Source: Protaetiibacter intestinalis (GTDB lineage: Bacteria; Actinomycetota; Actinomycetes; Actinomycetales; Microbacteriaceae). Taken from it: a stretch of 64,000 bases of DNA. A program made the position numbers and the translations under genes. The notes beneath the pieces were generated by a model, which saw only the letters and a list, made by a program, of their open reading frames with translations, did no database searches and was not told the DNA's origin. The stretch lies in assembly GCF_003627075.1 (NCBI RefSeq), contig NZ_CP032630.1:248001-312000 (forward strand), given 5' to 3'. This document shows, in pieces, positions 1-8,553 of this stretch (positions are counted from its first letter, which is position 1; each line of letters begins with the position of its first letter).

Positions 1-1
1 A

Positions 2-241
2 CAGCCCCGAGATTCGTGCCGATCGGTCGGAATACAGGGCCGGAATCGACCATCTCGCACGAATCCCGGACAGGCCGGAGAGGGTGCGCTCGTCACCTGG
101 CAGGCGCTGCGCGGGCAGCCGGTCACGGCCCCGGATGCGGCCACCCTCGTCGCCGCGGGCGGCATCCTGCTGGCCGCCGCCGCCGGGGTGACCGCGAGCG
201 TCGCGGCGGGCCGGCGAGAACTCGCCCGCGTGACGATCTGA
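2..241 (+). CDS. C-terminal fragment of a probable membrane protein
   Basis: The frame is open from the left edge to a TGA at 239-241. Its last 50 residues contain one clear hydrophobic segment rich in Ala, Gly and Leu (about nt 140-210) followed by a basic tail ending Arg-Val-Thr-Ile, which looks like the last transmembrane helix and cytoplasmic tail of an integral membrane protein, possibly a transporter or FtsX-type permease. The first 25 or so residues look unlike protein in this frame and read better in the next frame (nt 3 to about 80), so a frameshift or a chimeric sequence edge is possible. The function cannot be named from what is left. Confidence 0.4.
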   Translation, partial: QPRDSCRSVGIQGRNRPSRTNPGQAGEGALVTWQALRGQPVTAPDAATLVAAGGILLAAAAGVTASVAAGRRELARVTI

Positions 242-261
242 CACCCGCGAAAACTGGGCAT

Positions 262-283
262 TGCCCCCCGCGTTCGGGGGGCA
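262..283. terminator. Perfect 8-bp GC hairpin after the edge gene
   Basis: TGCCCCCC at 262-269 and GGGGGGCA at 276-283 pair perfectly around the loop GCGTTC. It lies 20 nt after the stop at 241. There is no T-run, so termination is inferred from position only. A very similar dyad lies upstream of the other DUF2510 gene (40263-40276), so it could instead be a regulatory element, with TACCAT at 285-290 as a possible -10 box. Confidence 0.45.
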
Positions 284-355
284 GTACCATGCCCTCAGCC
301 GCAATCGCTCTCCCCCTGCCCCCGCGGCTGAACCCGTCCCCCCAGGAGCGAACCC

Positions 356-535
356 ATGACCGTCATGCCCTCCACCTCAGCCGCCCCCGCCGGCTGGTAC
401 CGCGACCCCCTCGGCATCCCCCAGCTGCGCTGGTGGAACGGGATCGCCTGGACGAACCACATCCAGGAGAACCGTCCCGAACTGCAGGCCTGGACCGCCG
501 ACTTCGGCGCCGGAACGCACTCCTCCGTCGCCTGA
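356..535 (+). CDS. Small DUF2510-domain protein, 59 aa
   Basis: A 59-residue protein made almost entirely of one DUF2510 module: GWYRDPLGIPQLRWWNG at about residues 13-29 followed by a Trp-Thr pair, the hallmark of this short actinobacterial domain. AGGAG at 344-348 sits 7 nt before the ATG; a second in-frame ATG at 365 is less well placed. DUF2510 modules usually sit at the N terminus of actinobacterial membrane or signalling proteins; here the domain stands alone with only a 30-residue polar tail, so this may be a stand-alone module or adaptor. The longer DUF2510 protein at 40388 carries a close match of the same motif. The role is unknown. The gene is convincing because of the motif and the ribosome binding site. 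Confidence 0.75.
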   Translation: MTVMPSTSAAPAGWYRDPLGIPQLRWWNGIAWTNHIQENRPELQAWTADFGAGTHSSVA

Positions 536-685
536 TCCGAAGGCACCACAACCCCCGAGCCGACAGCCGGTACGCCTGACGGGTGGGCGTACCGCCTGTC
601 AGTCGACGCGCGGGCGTCGATCCCCGGATCCGCCCGCGCGTCGGCACCTTCGCGCACGCCCTGTTCCGCGCGCCGATCCGGCTCT

Positions 686-691
686 TATGCT
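686..691 (+). promoter_or_regulatory. -10 box TATGCT, leaderless start
   Basis: TATGCT ends 6 nt before the ATG at 698 and no Shine-Dalgarno is visible, so transcription probably starts at or next to the start codon. Confidence 0.5.
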
Positions 692-697
692 GAGCCC

Positions 698-3307
698 ATG
701 TCAGCCGTGAGCGAGCCGGACGCGCTCGTCGGCCGCGCGGCGGACCTGGAGCGGATCTCCTCGCTGCTGACCTCGGGTGGCGCGCTGCTGCGCGGCCCGG
801 CGGGTATCGGCAAGAGCGCCATCCTCCGGCGGATCGCACGGGACCGTGCCGAGTCCGGTCGCGTCGTCGGCATCGAGGGGAACGAGGCCTCGGGCGCCGT
901 CCCCTTCGGCCCCTTCGCCCAGGTGCTCACCGGCCGGGATCCCGGGGCCGGGCCCGAACCGATCGACCGCGCGGCAGCCGTCCGGGACGCGCTCGAGGGC
1001 ACCACCCTGCTCGTCGTCGACGACGCCCACCGGCTCGACGCGGCCTCCGCGGGACTCGTGCACCGGCTGGCGGACGAGGGCGTCACCCTGCTGGTCGCGG
1101 TGCGCGCGGGCGAACAGCTGCCGCCGGCGATCGAGTCGCTGTGGACCCGCGGCCTGCTGACCTCGCACGAGGTGACGCCGCTCGACGCCGAGGCGATCGA
1201 GGCCTACACGGCCTCGCGGCTCGGCGGACCGGTGGATGCCGGCCTCGTCCGCGCCCTCCGGCACGCCTCCGGCGGGGTGCCGCTCTATGCGCGCGAGCTG
1301 CTGCGTGGCGGGCTGGACAGCGGCGCGATCCGGCACCACCGGGGGGTGTGGGTGCTGCGCGGGCAGCTCACCGCGGGGGGCGGCCTCGCCTCGGCGCTGC
1401 GCGACCACCTCGGCTCCCAGCCGCCCGGGATCCGCCGCGCGGTGCACTGCCTCGCCCTCACCGAGCCGATCGGCCTCGAGCTGATGGCCTCCCTCATGAC
1501 CGAGGCGGAGCTCGAGCGCGCCGAGCTGGAGGGTCTGCTGCGCATCGACGGCGACGCCGAGCACGCCGTCGTGCGGCTCGGCCACCCCCTGTACCGCAGC
1601 GTCGTGACCGCGGAGTTGACCCTGTCACGGCGGAGGCGCCTCGCCGACCTGCTGCTGCGCTCCGTCGACCGGCTCGGCACGGAGGTCGACCCGACCCTGC
1701 TGGCGAGGTGGCGCCTCGAACGCGGCGACGACCGCTCCCCCGACGAGTGGCTGCAGGCGGCCCACCGGGTCACCCCCACCGATCTGACCCTGGCGGAGGC
1801 GTTCGTGCGCGCCGCCGTCGCGGCGGGCGGCGGTCCGGCCGCCCTCCTCGCCCTCGCGAGCCTGCTGACCCACCAGCACCGGCTCGAGGAGGCGGAGACG
1901 GTCTTCGGCGAGCTCGCCGCGATCCCGGTTCCCCCCGAGGTGCGCATCGCGATCGCCTCGGTGGAGGCGTTCCTGCTCGCGATGCCGGGTCAGCGACCCG
2001 ACGCCGCCCTCGACCTCATCGCCGAGGTGACGGCGTCGGCCGGCTTCTCCCCCGAGCTCGAATCCGCGCGGGCACTCGCGCTGTGGCGGTCGGGGCGCAT
2101 CGTCGACTCGATCCCGATCGGCCGCGCGGTCGCGCGCGACCCCGCCGCGTCGGTGGTCGCTCGGACGAGCGCCGCCCTGACGGTGTGTTCGGCCGAGATC
2201 TACGCCCTGCGCTTCTCGGATGGCGAGTTCGGCGTGGATCTGACCCTCATGGACGAACTGGTCGCCCGCGCGCGCACCGAGCTCCCCGAGGGGCCCGAGT
2301 CGGCCGCCCTCGTCCGTGGGAGCCGCGCCACGATGCCGATCCCCGACCTGCCGGCCGGCCTCCGACTGTCGGCGGAGGGCGCCCAGCGGGCGCTGATGAA
2401 CGGTGACGACGGGGTGCGCGCCCAGTTCGCGATGCTGCACGGCTGGATGCTGGCCGTCTCGGGCGACCTGCTCGCGAGCCTCGAGGAGCTGACCGAGGCG
2501 CACGCGGGCCACGGGGTGTGGGTGCCGACGACGCTGCCCTGGTTGCGCTCGAGCCTCGTCCGCGTGCTGAGCGCCACCGGTGCCGCGGCGGAGGCCCGGC
2601 AGCTGCTCGAGGAGATCGAGGCCTCGCCGCGCGCCGCCCTCTACGACCCCGACGTCGCGCTCGCCCGCGCGGCCGTGCACGAGGCCGAGGGGGATGCGGA
2701 CACCGCGCTGGCGGTGCTGCGCGGCGCGACCGCGGCATCCGACGAAGGGGGCAACCGGCTGCGGGGCGACGAGCTCTGGCTTCGTCGCCTGCGCCTCGGC
2801 GACGAGGCCGTCGCGGGCGAGGTGCACCGGCGCTACCGCCGCCGCGAGGGACCGGCGGCGGCCGCCGTCGCATCCCACGCGGCCGCGGTGCGCGACCGCG
2901 ACCTGCGGGCGATCCCGCGTGCCGTCGGCGCGCTCGCCGATGCCGGACTGCTGTGGGACGCGGCCGAGGCACAGGCCGACCTCGTGCGCCGCCTGCGGGC
3001 GACCGGGGATGCGCCGGCCACCTGGGCGGCCGTCGAACGACTCGTGGTGCTCCTCGGGAGGACGAGGGGCCTCGCCCTGACGTCCGTGACCGGGGAGCTG
3101 CACGCGACCCTCACCCCGCGCGAGCGGGAGGTGGCGGGGCTCGCCGCCTCGCTCTCGGATCGCGAGGTCGCCGAACGGCTCGGCATCTCGGTGCGCACCG
3201 CGCAGACCCACCTCACCCACGTGTACGCCAAGCTGCGGATCTCGGGGCGGGCCGAACTCGGCCGGCACCTCGCCGAGCACGCGGGCGGCACGGAGGAGGT
3301 CGGCTGA
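698..3307 (+). CDS. Large LuxR-family ATP-binding transcriptional regulator (LAL type)
   Basis: An 869-aa regulator with the LAL layout. An N-terminal AAA/STAND ATPase has a Walker A GPAGIGKS at residues 33-40 and a Walker B LLVVDDAH at about 104-111. A long helical middle of tetratricopeptide-like character follows, and a C-terminal LuxR helix-turn-helix begins at residue 805 (LTPREREVAGLA, then ISVRTAQTHLTHVYAKL). Family members bind ATP and an inducer, then activate nearby or distant promoters. The length is usual for the family. The gene starts leaderless from TATGCT and converges with the lipoprotein gene at 3312, leaving only 4 nt between stops. No obvious target is adjacent on the same strand, so the ligand and regulon are unknown. 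Confidence 0.85.
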   Translation: MSAVSEPDALVGRAADLERISSLLTSGGALLRGPAGIGKSAILRRIARDRAESGRVVGIEGNEASGAVPFGPFAQVLTGRDPGAGPEPIDRAAAVRDALEGTTLLVVDDAHRLDAASAGLVHRLADEGVTLLVAVRAGEQLPPAIESLWTRGLLTSHEVTPLDAEAIEAYTASRLGGPVDAGLVRALRHASGGVPLYARELLRGGLDSGAIRHHRGVWVLRGQLTAGGGLASALRDHLGSQPPGIRRAVHCLALTEPIGLELMASLMTEAELERAELEGLLRIDGDAEHAVVRLGHPLYRSVVTAELTLSRRRRLADLLLRSVDRLGTEVDPTLLARWRLERGDDRSPDEWLQAAHRVTPTDLTLAEAFVRAAVAAGGGPAALLALASLLTHQHRLEEAETVFGELAAIPVPPEVRIAIASVEAFLLAMPGQRPDAALDLIAEVTASAGFSPELESARALALWRSGRIVDSIPIGRAVARDPAASVVARTSAALTVCSAEIYALRFSDGEFGVDLTLMDELVARARTELPEGPESAALVRGSRATMPIPDLPAGLRLSAEGAQRALMNGDDGVRAQFAMLHGWMLAVSGDLLASLEELTEAHAGHGVWVPTTLPWLRSSLVRVLSATGAAAEARQLLEEIEASPRAALYDPDVALARAAVHEAEGDADTALAVLRGATAASDEGGNRLRGDELWLRRLRLGDEAVAGEVHRRYRRREGPAAAAVASHAAAVRDRDLRAIPRAVGALADAGLLWDAAEAQADLVRRLRATGDAPATWAAVERLVVLLGRTRGLALTSVTGELHATLTPREREVAGLAASLSDREVAERLGISVRTAQTHLTHVYAKLRISGRAELGRHLAEHAGGTEEVG

Positions 3308-3311
3308 CGCC

Positions 3312-5141
3312 CTAGCTCTCGGAGCCGGGGCCTGCGAGCGGGACGGGGATCGTCGTCTCCAGCCAGCCCTCGGGGGTCGGGAAGTCGGTCTCGTCCCTGC
3401 TGCGCACGAGCAGGTAGACGGTGCCGTCGAGCGCGGAGCGCGGCACGACGAAGGTCGTGCGCACCTCGCGCGGCACCCCGACCTCGAGGTTGAGGATCGA
3501 GGTGTAGTCGCGCGTGGAGGCGACGGTCACGTAGTCGTCGTCGCGCACGAGGAACACCTGGCTCGTCGGGTTGAAGAACAGCGTGTGCTGGTTCGCATCC
3601 GACGACGTCTCGACCGTGTAGAGGAACTGCAGGTCGACCATCCCGGGCGGCAGGTCCGCATCCGTGAGGGAGCCGGCGCGGTAACCGCTGATGTCGACCG
3701 TGAACTCGCCCGCGGATGCCGGATCCACCCGCAGCGGGTGCACGGTGTCCGGCTGCGGTGATGCCTCGCCCGCGAAGGAGATGTACGCGTTTTTGCCGAG
3801 GTGGAGCACGGCCGTCGAGAGGTCGGCGTCGGGCGGGATCTCGGGGAAGCTGAGCGTCACCCGGAGCGGGACGCCGTCCTGCAGACCGTTGGCGAGGAAC
3901 ATGGCGCCCGCCATCCGGCCCCCGAACTCCACGGCCGCCGGCAGCGCGAGCGACGGCGGGACGCTGAACACACCCTCCTCGGCGTCGTCGGGTGCGTCGT
4001 AGCGCACCTCCAGCTCGAGGTCGAGCTGCGAGCCGACCCCGAACGGGCTCAGCGTCGCGCCGGTCAGCTCGACGACGCATCCGGCGACCTCCACGGCGGG
4101 CGCGTCCACCTCGATGTTCCGGGCGGCGGGGGCATCGGGGGCCACGGCGCCGTCCGGGTCGGGGCGGGCGGCCACGATCGGGATGGGCAGCTCGTCGTCG
4201 GCGGGGCGTTCCGCGGAGGCGACCGCGTCGTCGCCGACGACGACCGGGATAGGCACGGCCGAGTTGCCGACGATCGGCGTCCCGAAGATCCCGGGCGCCC
4301 GCCGGAAGAGCAGCAGCTCGTAGTCGCCGACCGCGTCATCCGGCACCTCGAACTCCACCCACGAGCCCTCGCTCGCGCTCCACACCACCTCGCGGACGCT
4401 CGGCGTGGTGCGCGACTTGACGACGCTGCCGTCGGGCAGCCGCAGCGCGAGCGAATCGGATGCCACCCAGCCCACCTTGCTCGCGGTGCTGTTCCACACG
4501 TCGAGCGAGAGCCTCAGCACGCGGTGGTCGCCGTCGCTCTGCGTGTTGTCACTCAGGTGGCCGGCGCTCAGCAGGCCGGCGTATACGTGCACGGTGTGCG
4601 GGCCGAAGTTGGCCCAGCGGTCGACCGCGACCTCGCGCGCGGCCAGGTGCTGCTCGCCGCCGCCGTCCGCGAGCGCGACGGTCGTCATCCGGCCGCCCGC
4701 CGCGCCGAAGCCCACGACACCCGCGGCGAGCGGATCCCCCGTGAGGTAGTGCCACTCGAACGTCAGGTCGGCTGAGGCGCCGGGCGGCACCGAGGACTGG
4801 TCCCAACCCACGACGTCGCCCGTGACGGGCTCGGCGTCGGGCTCGAGCCGGAGCTGCGCGATCCCGAACTGCGAGGGCGCGGTCGCGTAGTCGTCGGAGA
4901 GGTTCCGCCAGCGCGTGCCCAGGTAGAGCGACTGCGTCACGTCGTCGTAGACGGCGTAGCCGACGGTCACGTCGAAGGCCCCGTACTGGAACGCGGCGGC
5001 CGGCTTCGCGAGGTGCTGGCCGTCGAGGAGGGGGAGCGCCGGGCCCGTGGTGGTGGAGGGCCCGGCGCTCGTGCAGCCGCTCAACATGAGCGCGGCCGCG
5101 GCCAGGAACGCGACGACGACGGGGAGCGCACGATGACCCAT
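3312..5141 (-). CDS. Large exported lipoprotein of unknown function
   Basis: A 609-aa protein with a lipoprotein signal peptide: a short basic start, a hydrophobic stretch (residues 7-20) and the lipobox LSGC with Cys at 23. The mature part looks like beta-rich extracellular modules: several repeated segments of about 150 residues carry 'YTVETSSDANQH'-like strands, and two halves describe similar Asp/Pro-rich sandwiches. It is the last gene of a three-gene operon. The start could also be GTG at 5150, which overlaps the upstream TGA as GTGA; I chose the ATG because it gives the more compact signal peptide. No enzymatic motif was recognised. Surface adhesion, polymer binding or a role as a partner of the upstream anchored protein are guesses. 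Confidence 0.75.
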   Translation of the reverse strand: MGHRALPVVVAFLAAAALMLSGCTSAGPSTTTGPALPLLDGQHLAKPAAAFQYGAFDVTVGYAVYDDVTQSLYLGTRWRNLSDDYATAPSQFGIAQLRLEPDAEPVTGDVVGWDQSSVPPGASADLTFEWHYLTGDPLAAGVVGFGAAGGRMTTVALADGGGEQHLAAREVAVDRWANFGPHTVHVYAGLLSAGHLSDNTQSDGDHRVLRLSLDVWNSTASKVGWVASDSLALRLPDGSVVKSRTTPSVREVVWSASEGSWVEFEVPDDAVGDYELLLFRRAPGIFGTPIVGNSAVPIPVVVGDDAVASAERPADDELPIPIVAARPDPDGAVAPDAPAARNIEVDAPAVEVAGCVVELTGATLSPFGVGSQLDLELEVRYDAPDDAEEGVFSVPPSLALPAAVEFGGRMAGAMFLANGLQDGVPLRVTLSFPEIPPDADLSTAVLHLGKNAYISFAGEASPQPDTVHPLRVDPASAGEFTVDISGYRAGSLTDADLPPGMVDLQFLYTVETSSDANQHTLFFNPTSQVFLVRDDDYVTVASTRDYTSILNLEVGVPREVRTTFVVPRSALDGTVYLLVRSRDETDFPTPEGWLETTIPVPLAGPGSES

Positions 5142-5146
5142 CCCCC

Positions 5147-7186
5147 TCACCACCGCTCGTCCGCGTCGGAGGTGTCGTCGTCCGGAGGCGGGAGGGGCGG
5201 TTCGAAGTCGGCGCAGTAGTAGTAGACGGGGTCGCCGTAGATGTCGGTCTCCGTGTGCCGCGGATCGGGTTGCAGGTCGCAGTAGTCGGAGTCGAGCGAG
5301 TAGTCGTCGTCCTCGCCCGCCGGCTTGGGATCCGGTTCGGGCCCCTCGGGGGTGCCGTCGCCCGTGAGGTCGGGGTTCGGCGAGCTCGGGTTCTCGACCG
5401 CCCCCGTCTCGGGCTCCTCCGCACGGGGGCTGTGCTGCTGCCCCTTGCCGGGCACCTTGCGGGCACCGGCCGCCGTATAGGGGTCGTTGTCCTGCTGCCG
5501 CCGCTCGACGGGCGGCGTCTCGCGCGGCGCCTCGGTGGAGGAGGTCTGCGCGGGGCAGATCGGCATGTCGACCGTCCGGTTGACGATCTCCTTCGTCTGG
5601 TTGACGACGTCGAACTCGAGCTCGGGTGGCTCGTCCAGTCCGAGCTTCTTCGCGAGCGCCGCCAGATAGTGCTCGCCGACCTTGCCGCCGATCCCGCCGC
5701 CGGCGTTCATGACGAGGGTGACCTGACACGGCACGCCCCACGGCGCCGTGAGGGCGGTGCCGCGCAGCACGCCCGCGGTCGCCGTGAACGAGCCGAACGG
5801 GCCGACCGAGATCCCTGCGACGCCGAGCCCGAGGCCCACCTTCGCGTTGAAGCCGAAGATCGCCTGGTCGATGCCGATGGACGCGGTGGAGATCGAGTCG
5901 ATCATGGGCTGTTCGACGCTCACCGTGGGTGTGACCGGCTTGCCGTCGCGGATGCCGATCTCGCCGTCGATCGTGTAGACGCCGCGCGCGAGCAACGTCG
6001 ACTCCTTCGCCGTGAGACCGGTGCCGAAGGTGAACTTGAACTCGGCCTCGAAGGCCAACGGGACACCCCCGACGACGACGGACTTCTCGAACTCGATCGG
6101 CACCTCGAAGAGGAAGTTGACGTTGTCGTCCATGCTGTCGCCGATGCCCGCCCCGAACGCGAGCTCGAACCCCGTGATGCCGGAGAGCACCGCCGTCGGG
6201 GACCCGCTCCACGCACCCCCGGTGATGCGTGCGTCGCCCTCGATCTTCAGGTTCTGGTAGCGGAGCCTGACCTTGAGCGCGCCCTGGAGCCCGCCCTGCT
6301 GGATGTAGGCGGTGAAGCCCAGCTCCGAGTCGGAGGCGGTGAAACCAACGACCCACGGGGAGATCGAGAACTTCTTACCCTCGACCTGCCAGCCCTCGTC
6401 GGTGAACATCGACGGGGGCTCCTCCCCCTGATCCTCGCCGTCCTCGCCATCGTCGCCCTCATCGGGGTCGTCGCCGTCGTCGCCCTCGCCGTCGTCCTCA
6501 TCGTCGTCGCCGAGGCGGGTGATCGCGGCCGCCGGGTCGACGGAGGTCCCGCCCTCGGCGGGCGCCGCGTCGGGGGTCTCGGAGGATGACGGCGTCGGAG
6601 TCGGCGTCGGGGACTCCCCGTCGAGCTCGTCGCCCTCGGCGTCCTCCGCCGTGTCGGCGAGCTTGTCGACCACCATCCCCGGGTACGCGGCCTGCGTGCG
6701 CGTGGAGAACTCCGCGTCGGAGATCTCCTGCGAGAAGGAGAGATCCGCCTCGCGCACGATCTCCGGCAGGTCGACGGGGATGAGCGTCACCTCGACGCCG
6801 CCGCCGTCGGGGTGCCCGAGCGCACCGATCCGTCCGACGATGCGGTTCGTGAGGAAGAGCACGTCGCCCTCCGCGAGCTCGCCGACCCCGGGGTAGCCCG
6901 CGTCGAGCGTCCAGCTCAGCCCGTCGTCCGACGCCGAGCGCACGGCGAGCGCGCCGTGGTCGAGCACGACCACGTCGGGCTGCCAGTCGACCTCGGCGTC
7001 GGGGTCGGGCGAGAGGCCCCAGCGGTCCTCCGCCTCCCGGATCTGCGCCTCGGACGGCCCCGCCAGCAGCTGCACCGAGGCGACCACGCCGCCCGCGAGC
7101 ACGAGGGCGGATGCCGTGGCGATCGCCGCCACCAGCACCCAGCGCCGCCGGCGTCGCGGAACCGCGGGCGCCTCGGGCGCGGACAT
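5147..7186 (-). CDS. Membrane-anchored extracellular protein with a long acidic linker
   Basis: 679 aa. The N terminus has a basic run (RRRRR near residue 11) followed by one transmembrane helix (about residues 16-41), so the bulk is outside the cell. Residues about 195-250 form a Ser/Thr/Pro then Asp/Glu/Gly-rich linker dominated by acidic repeats. A middle region of roughly 250 residues looks like beta-structured repeats, and the C terminus is Pro/Asp/Glu-rich with several Tyr and two Cys. The ATG overlaps the previous stop as TGATG (1 nt), and the downstream lipoprotein gene follows with an overlap or tiny gap, so all three genes are one transcript. No family was recognised. The acidic linker could bind cations or keep the domain away from the envelope. 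Confidence 0.75.
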   Translation of the reverse strand: MSAPEAPAVPRRRRRWVLVAAIATASALVLAGGVVASVQLLAGPSEAQIREAEDRWGLSPDPDAEVDWQPDVVVLDHGALAVRSASDDGLSWTLDAGYPGVGELAEGDVLFLTNRIVGRIGALGHPDGGGVEVTLIPVDLPEIVREADLSFSQEISDAEFSTRTQAAYPGMVVDKLADTAEDAEGDELDGESPTPTPTPSSSETPDAAPAEGGTSVDPAAAITRLGDDDEDDGEGDDGDDPDEGDDGEDGEDQGEEPPSMFTDEGWQVEGKKFSISPWVVGFTASDSELGFTAYIQQGGLQGALKVRLRYQNLKIEGDARITGGAWSGSPTAVLSGITGFELAFGAGIGDSMDDNVNFLFEVPIEFEKSVVVGGVPLAFEAEFKFTFGTGLTAKESTLLARGVYTIDGEIGIRDGKPVTPTVSVEQPMIDSISTASIGIDQAIFGFNAKVGLGLGVAGISVGPFGSFTATAGVLRGTALTAPWGVPCQVTLVMNAGGGIGGKVGEHYLAALAKKLGLDEPPELEFDVVNQTKEIVNRTVDMPICPAQTSSTEAPRETPPVERRQQDNDPYTAAGARKVPGKGQQHSPRAEEPETGAVENPSSPNPDLTGDGTPEGPEPDPKPAGEDDDYSLDSDYCDLQPDPRHTETDIYGDPVYYYCADFEPPLPPPDDDTSDADERW

Positions 7187-7764
7187 CAGCGCACGACCCC
7201 CAGTGCGTCGAGCGCCTTCCCGAAGGCGTCGAGCAGTTGGTCCTGGGGGATGGCCTGGTCGTCGGGAGAGATGGTCTGAAGGGCGACGAAGTCGTCGTCC
7301 ACGCGGAGGAACACGCCAGCCGCGCCCATGATGTAGCTGGTGCTCACGTAGCGCGCGCGATCGCCGAGCCCGGTCAGTTCGACGGTCTCGTCGAACCCAC
7401 CGCTCAAGACGTCGTAGGAGTTGTCGGAGAGCTCGTCGTTGTCCCAGGCCGCGCTGAGCGAGACGCCCGCGCCGCCCTCGCCGGCTTCCAGGTTGCACGT
7501 GCCGTAGTTCCCCCTGATCAGGCTCGTCTGTTCGTCGAGCGCCGCGCGGTCCAGGGTGGAGGGGTCGACGGCCAGCAGCGCGGCGCAGAGCTCGTCCTCG
7601 GTCCAGCCGCCCGTCGCCCCGCCTGCCGCGGCGGCGTCGCCGGTTCCGCCGTCGCCCGCATCCGACGAGTCGGCACCTCCGGTCGTGCCCGCAGGGGCGC
7701 AGCCGGAGAGCACGACCACGAGCGTCGCACCCGCGAGGAGAAGACTCCCGACCCTGCCGCGCAT
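7186..7764 (-). CDS. Lipoprotein, DUF3558-like size and layout
   Basis: A 192-aa lipoprotein: signal peptide with lipobox LSGC and Cys at residue 22, a Gly/Ala/Asp-rich flexible stretch to about residue 50, then a compact domain starting WTEDELCAALLAVDP. Two Cys (in DELCAAL and GTCNLE) could form a disulfide. The arrangement resembles small actinobacterial lipoproteins of the DUF3558 kind, but this is a resemblance only. It is the first gene of the three-gene exported operon; its TGA overlaps the next ATG by one base. A purine-rich AGAGGGG lies about 8 nt before the ATG. The likely role is as a cell-surface partner of the two large exported proteins downstream. Confidence 0.75.
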   Translation of the reverse strand: MRGRVGSLLLAGATLVVVLSGCAPAGTTGGADSSDAGDGGTGDAAAAGGATGGWTEDELCAALLAVDPSTLDRAALDEQTSLIRGNYGTCNLEAGEGGAGVSLSAAWDNDELSDNSYDVLSGGFDETVELTGLGDRARYVSTSYIMGAAGVFLRVDDDFVALQTISPDDQAIPQDQLLDAFGKALDALGVVR

Positions 7765-7836
7765 CCGCTCGCACCCCTCTTCCGACGACCGACGCGAACA
7801 TGTTCCCGTCCGCCGGTGGGCGGCGACATACGCAAT

Positions 7837-7853
7837 CCGGGCGCGAGGCCCGG
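7837..7853. terminator. GC hairpin downstream of the response-regulator gene
   Basis: CCGGGC at 7837-7842 and GCCCGG at 7848-7853 around a 5-nt loop, just past the stop of the minus-strand response regulator. There is no T-run, so it is a weak candidate. Confidence 0.35.
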
Positions 7854-7865
7854 CCGTCTACGTAG

Positions 7866-8510
7866 TCAGCGCTGCAGCCAGGCCACCACGGCGAGCACGC
7901 GCCGGTGGTCGGTGCCGGAGTCCTCGAGGCCGAGCTTGCCGAAGATCGAGGTGACGTTCTTCTCCACGGCGCCCACGCCGATGAAGAGCTGCTTCGCGAT
8001 GGCCGTGTTGCTGCGGCCCTCCGCCATGAGCTGCAGCACCTCGCGCTCGCGCGGGGTGAGCGAGCCGAGCGGGTCGTTGCGGCGGCCGATCAGCTGCGCC
8101 ACGACCTCCGGGTCGAGCACGGTGCCGCCCGCCGCGATGCGGTCGATGGCGTCGGTGAGCTCGGCGAGCGAGGCCACGCGGTCCTTCAGCAGGTAGCCCA
8201 CGCCTCCGCCGCCCGACCCCAGCAGCTCCTGCGCGTAGGCCACCTCGACGTACTGCGACAGCAGCAGGATGCCGGTCTCCGGCAGCTCGCGGCGCAGCCG
8301 CAGCGCCGCGCGCACGCCCTCGTCGCGGAAGCTGGGCGGCATCCGCACGTCGAGCACGGCGAGCTCGGGCCGCAACTCCCCCACCGCCGCGAGCAGCTCG
8401 TCGGCGTCGCCGAAGGCCCCGACCACCTCGTGGCCGGCCTCCTCGAGCACCCGCACGAGACCCTCGCGCAGCAGCACGGAGTCGTCGGCCACCACCACCC
8501 GCACGCTCAC
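7866..8510 (-). CDS. NarL/LuxR-type response regulator
   Basis: A 214-aa response regulator: a receiver domain with the acidic pocket ADD at residues 8-10 and phospho-acceptor Asp54 in AVLDVRMPP, and a conserved Lys in YLLKDRV, then a LuxR-type helix-turn-helix starting LTPREREVLQLMAEGRSNTAIA. I place the start at GTG 8510 because TAGCGT at 8523-8518 lies 7 nt upstream (leaderless geometry); an earlier GTG at 8519 would overlap that box. The partner kinase is the next gene upstream (8554-9864), 43 nt away on the same strand. Signal and targets are unknown; the exported operon directly downstream is a reasonable candidate. Confidence 0.88.
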   Translation of the reverse strand: MSVRVVVADDSVLLREGLVRVLEEAGHEVVGAFGDADELLAAVGELRPELAVLDVRMPPSFRDEGVRAALRLRRELPETGILLLSQYVEVAYAQELLGSGGGGVGYLLKDRVASLAELTDAIDRIAAGGTVLDPEVVAQLIGRRNDPLGSLTPREREVLQLMAEGRSNTAIAKQLFIGVGAVEKNVTSIFGKLGLEDSGTDHRRVLAVVAWLQR

Positions 8511-8517
8511 GCCCCCC

Positions 8518-8523
8518 ACGCTA
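8518..8523 (-). promoter_or_regulatory. -10 box TAGCGT, decides the GTG start
   Basis: TAGCGT on the minus strand ends 7 nt before GTG 8510. It suggests the response regulator has its own leaderless promoter in addition to read-through from the kinase gene. Confidence 0.45.
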
Positions 8524-8553
8524 GCGGGGTCGCGGATGCGGTGCGCGGCCCGA

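Noticed and set aside
16..579. 187-codon open frame at the left edge
   Set aside because: Arg/Gly-rich shadow frame that overlaps the DUF2510 gene and the preceding membrane-protein end in other frames.
5255..6589. 444-codon open frame opposite the anchored extracellular protein
   Set aside because: No start signal, composition typical of reverse-strand reading; the minus-strand gene is in a clear operon.
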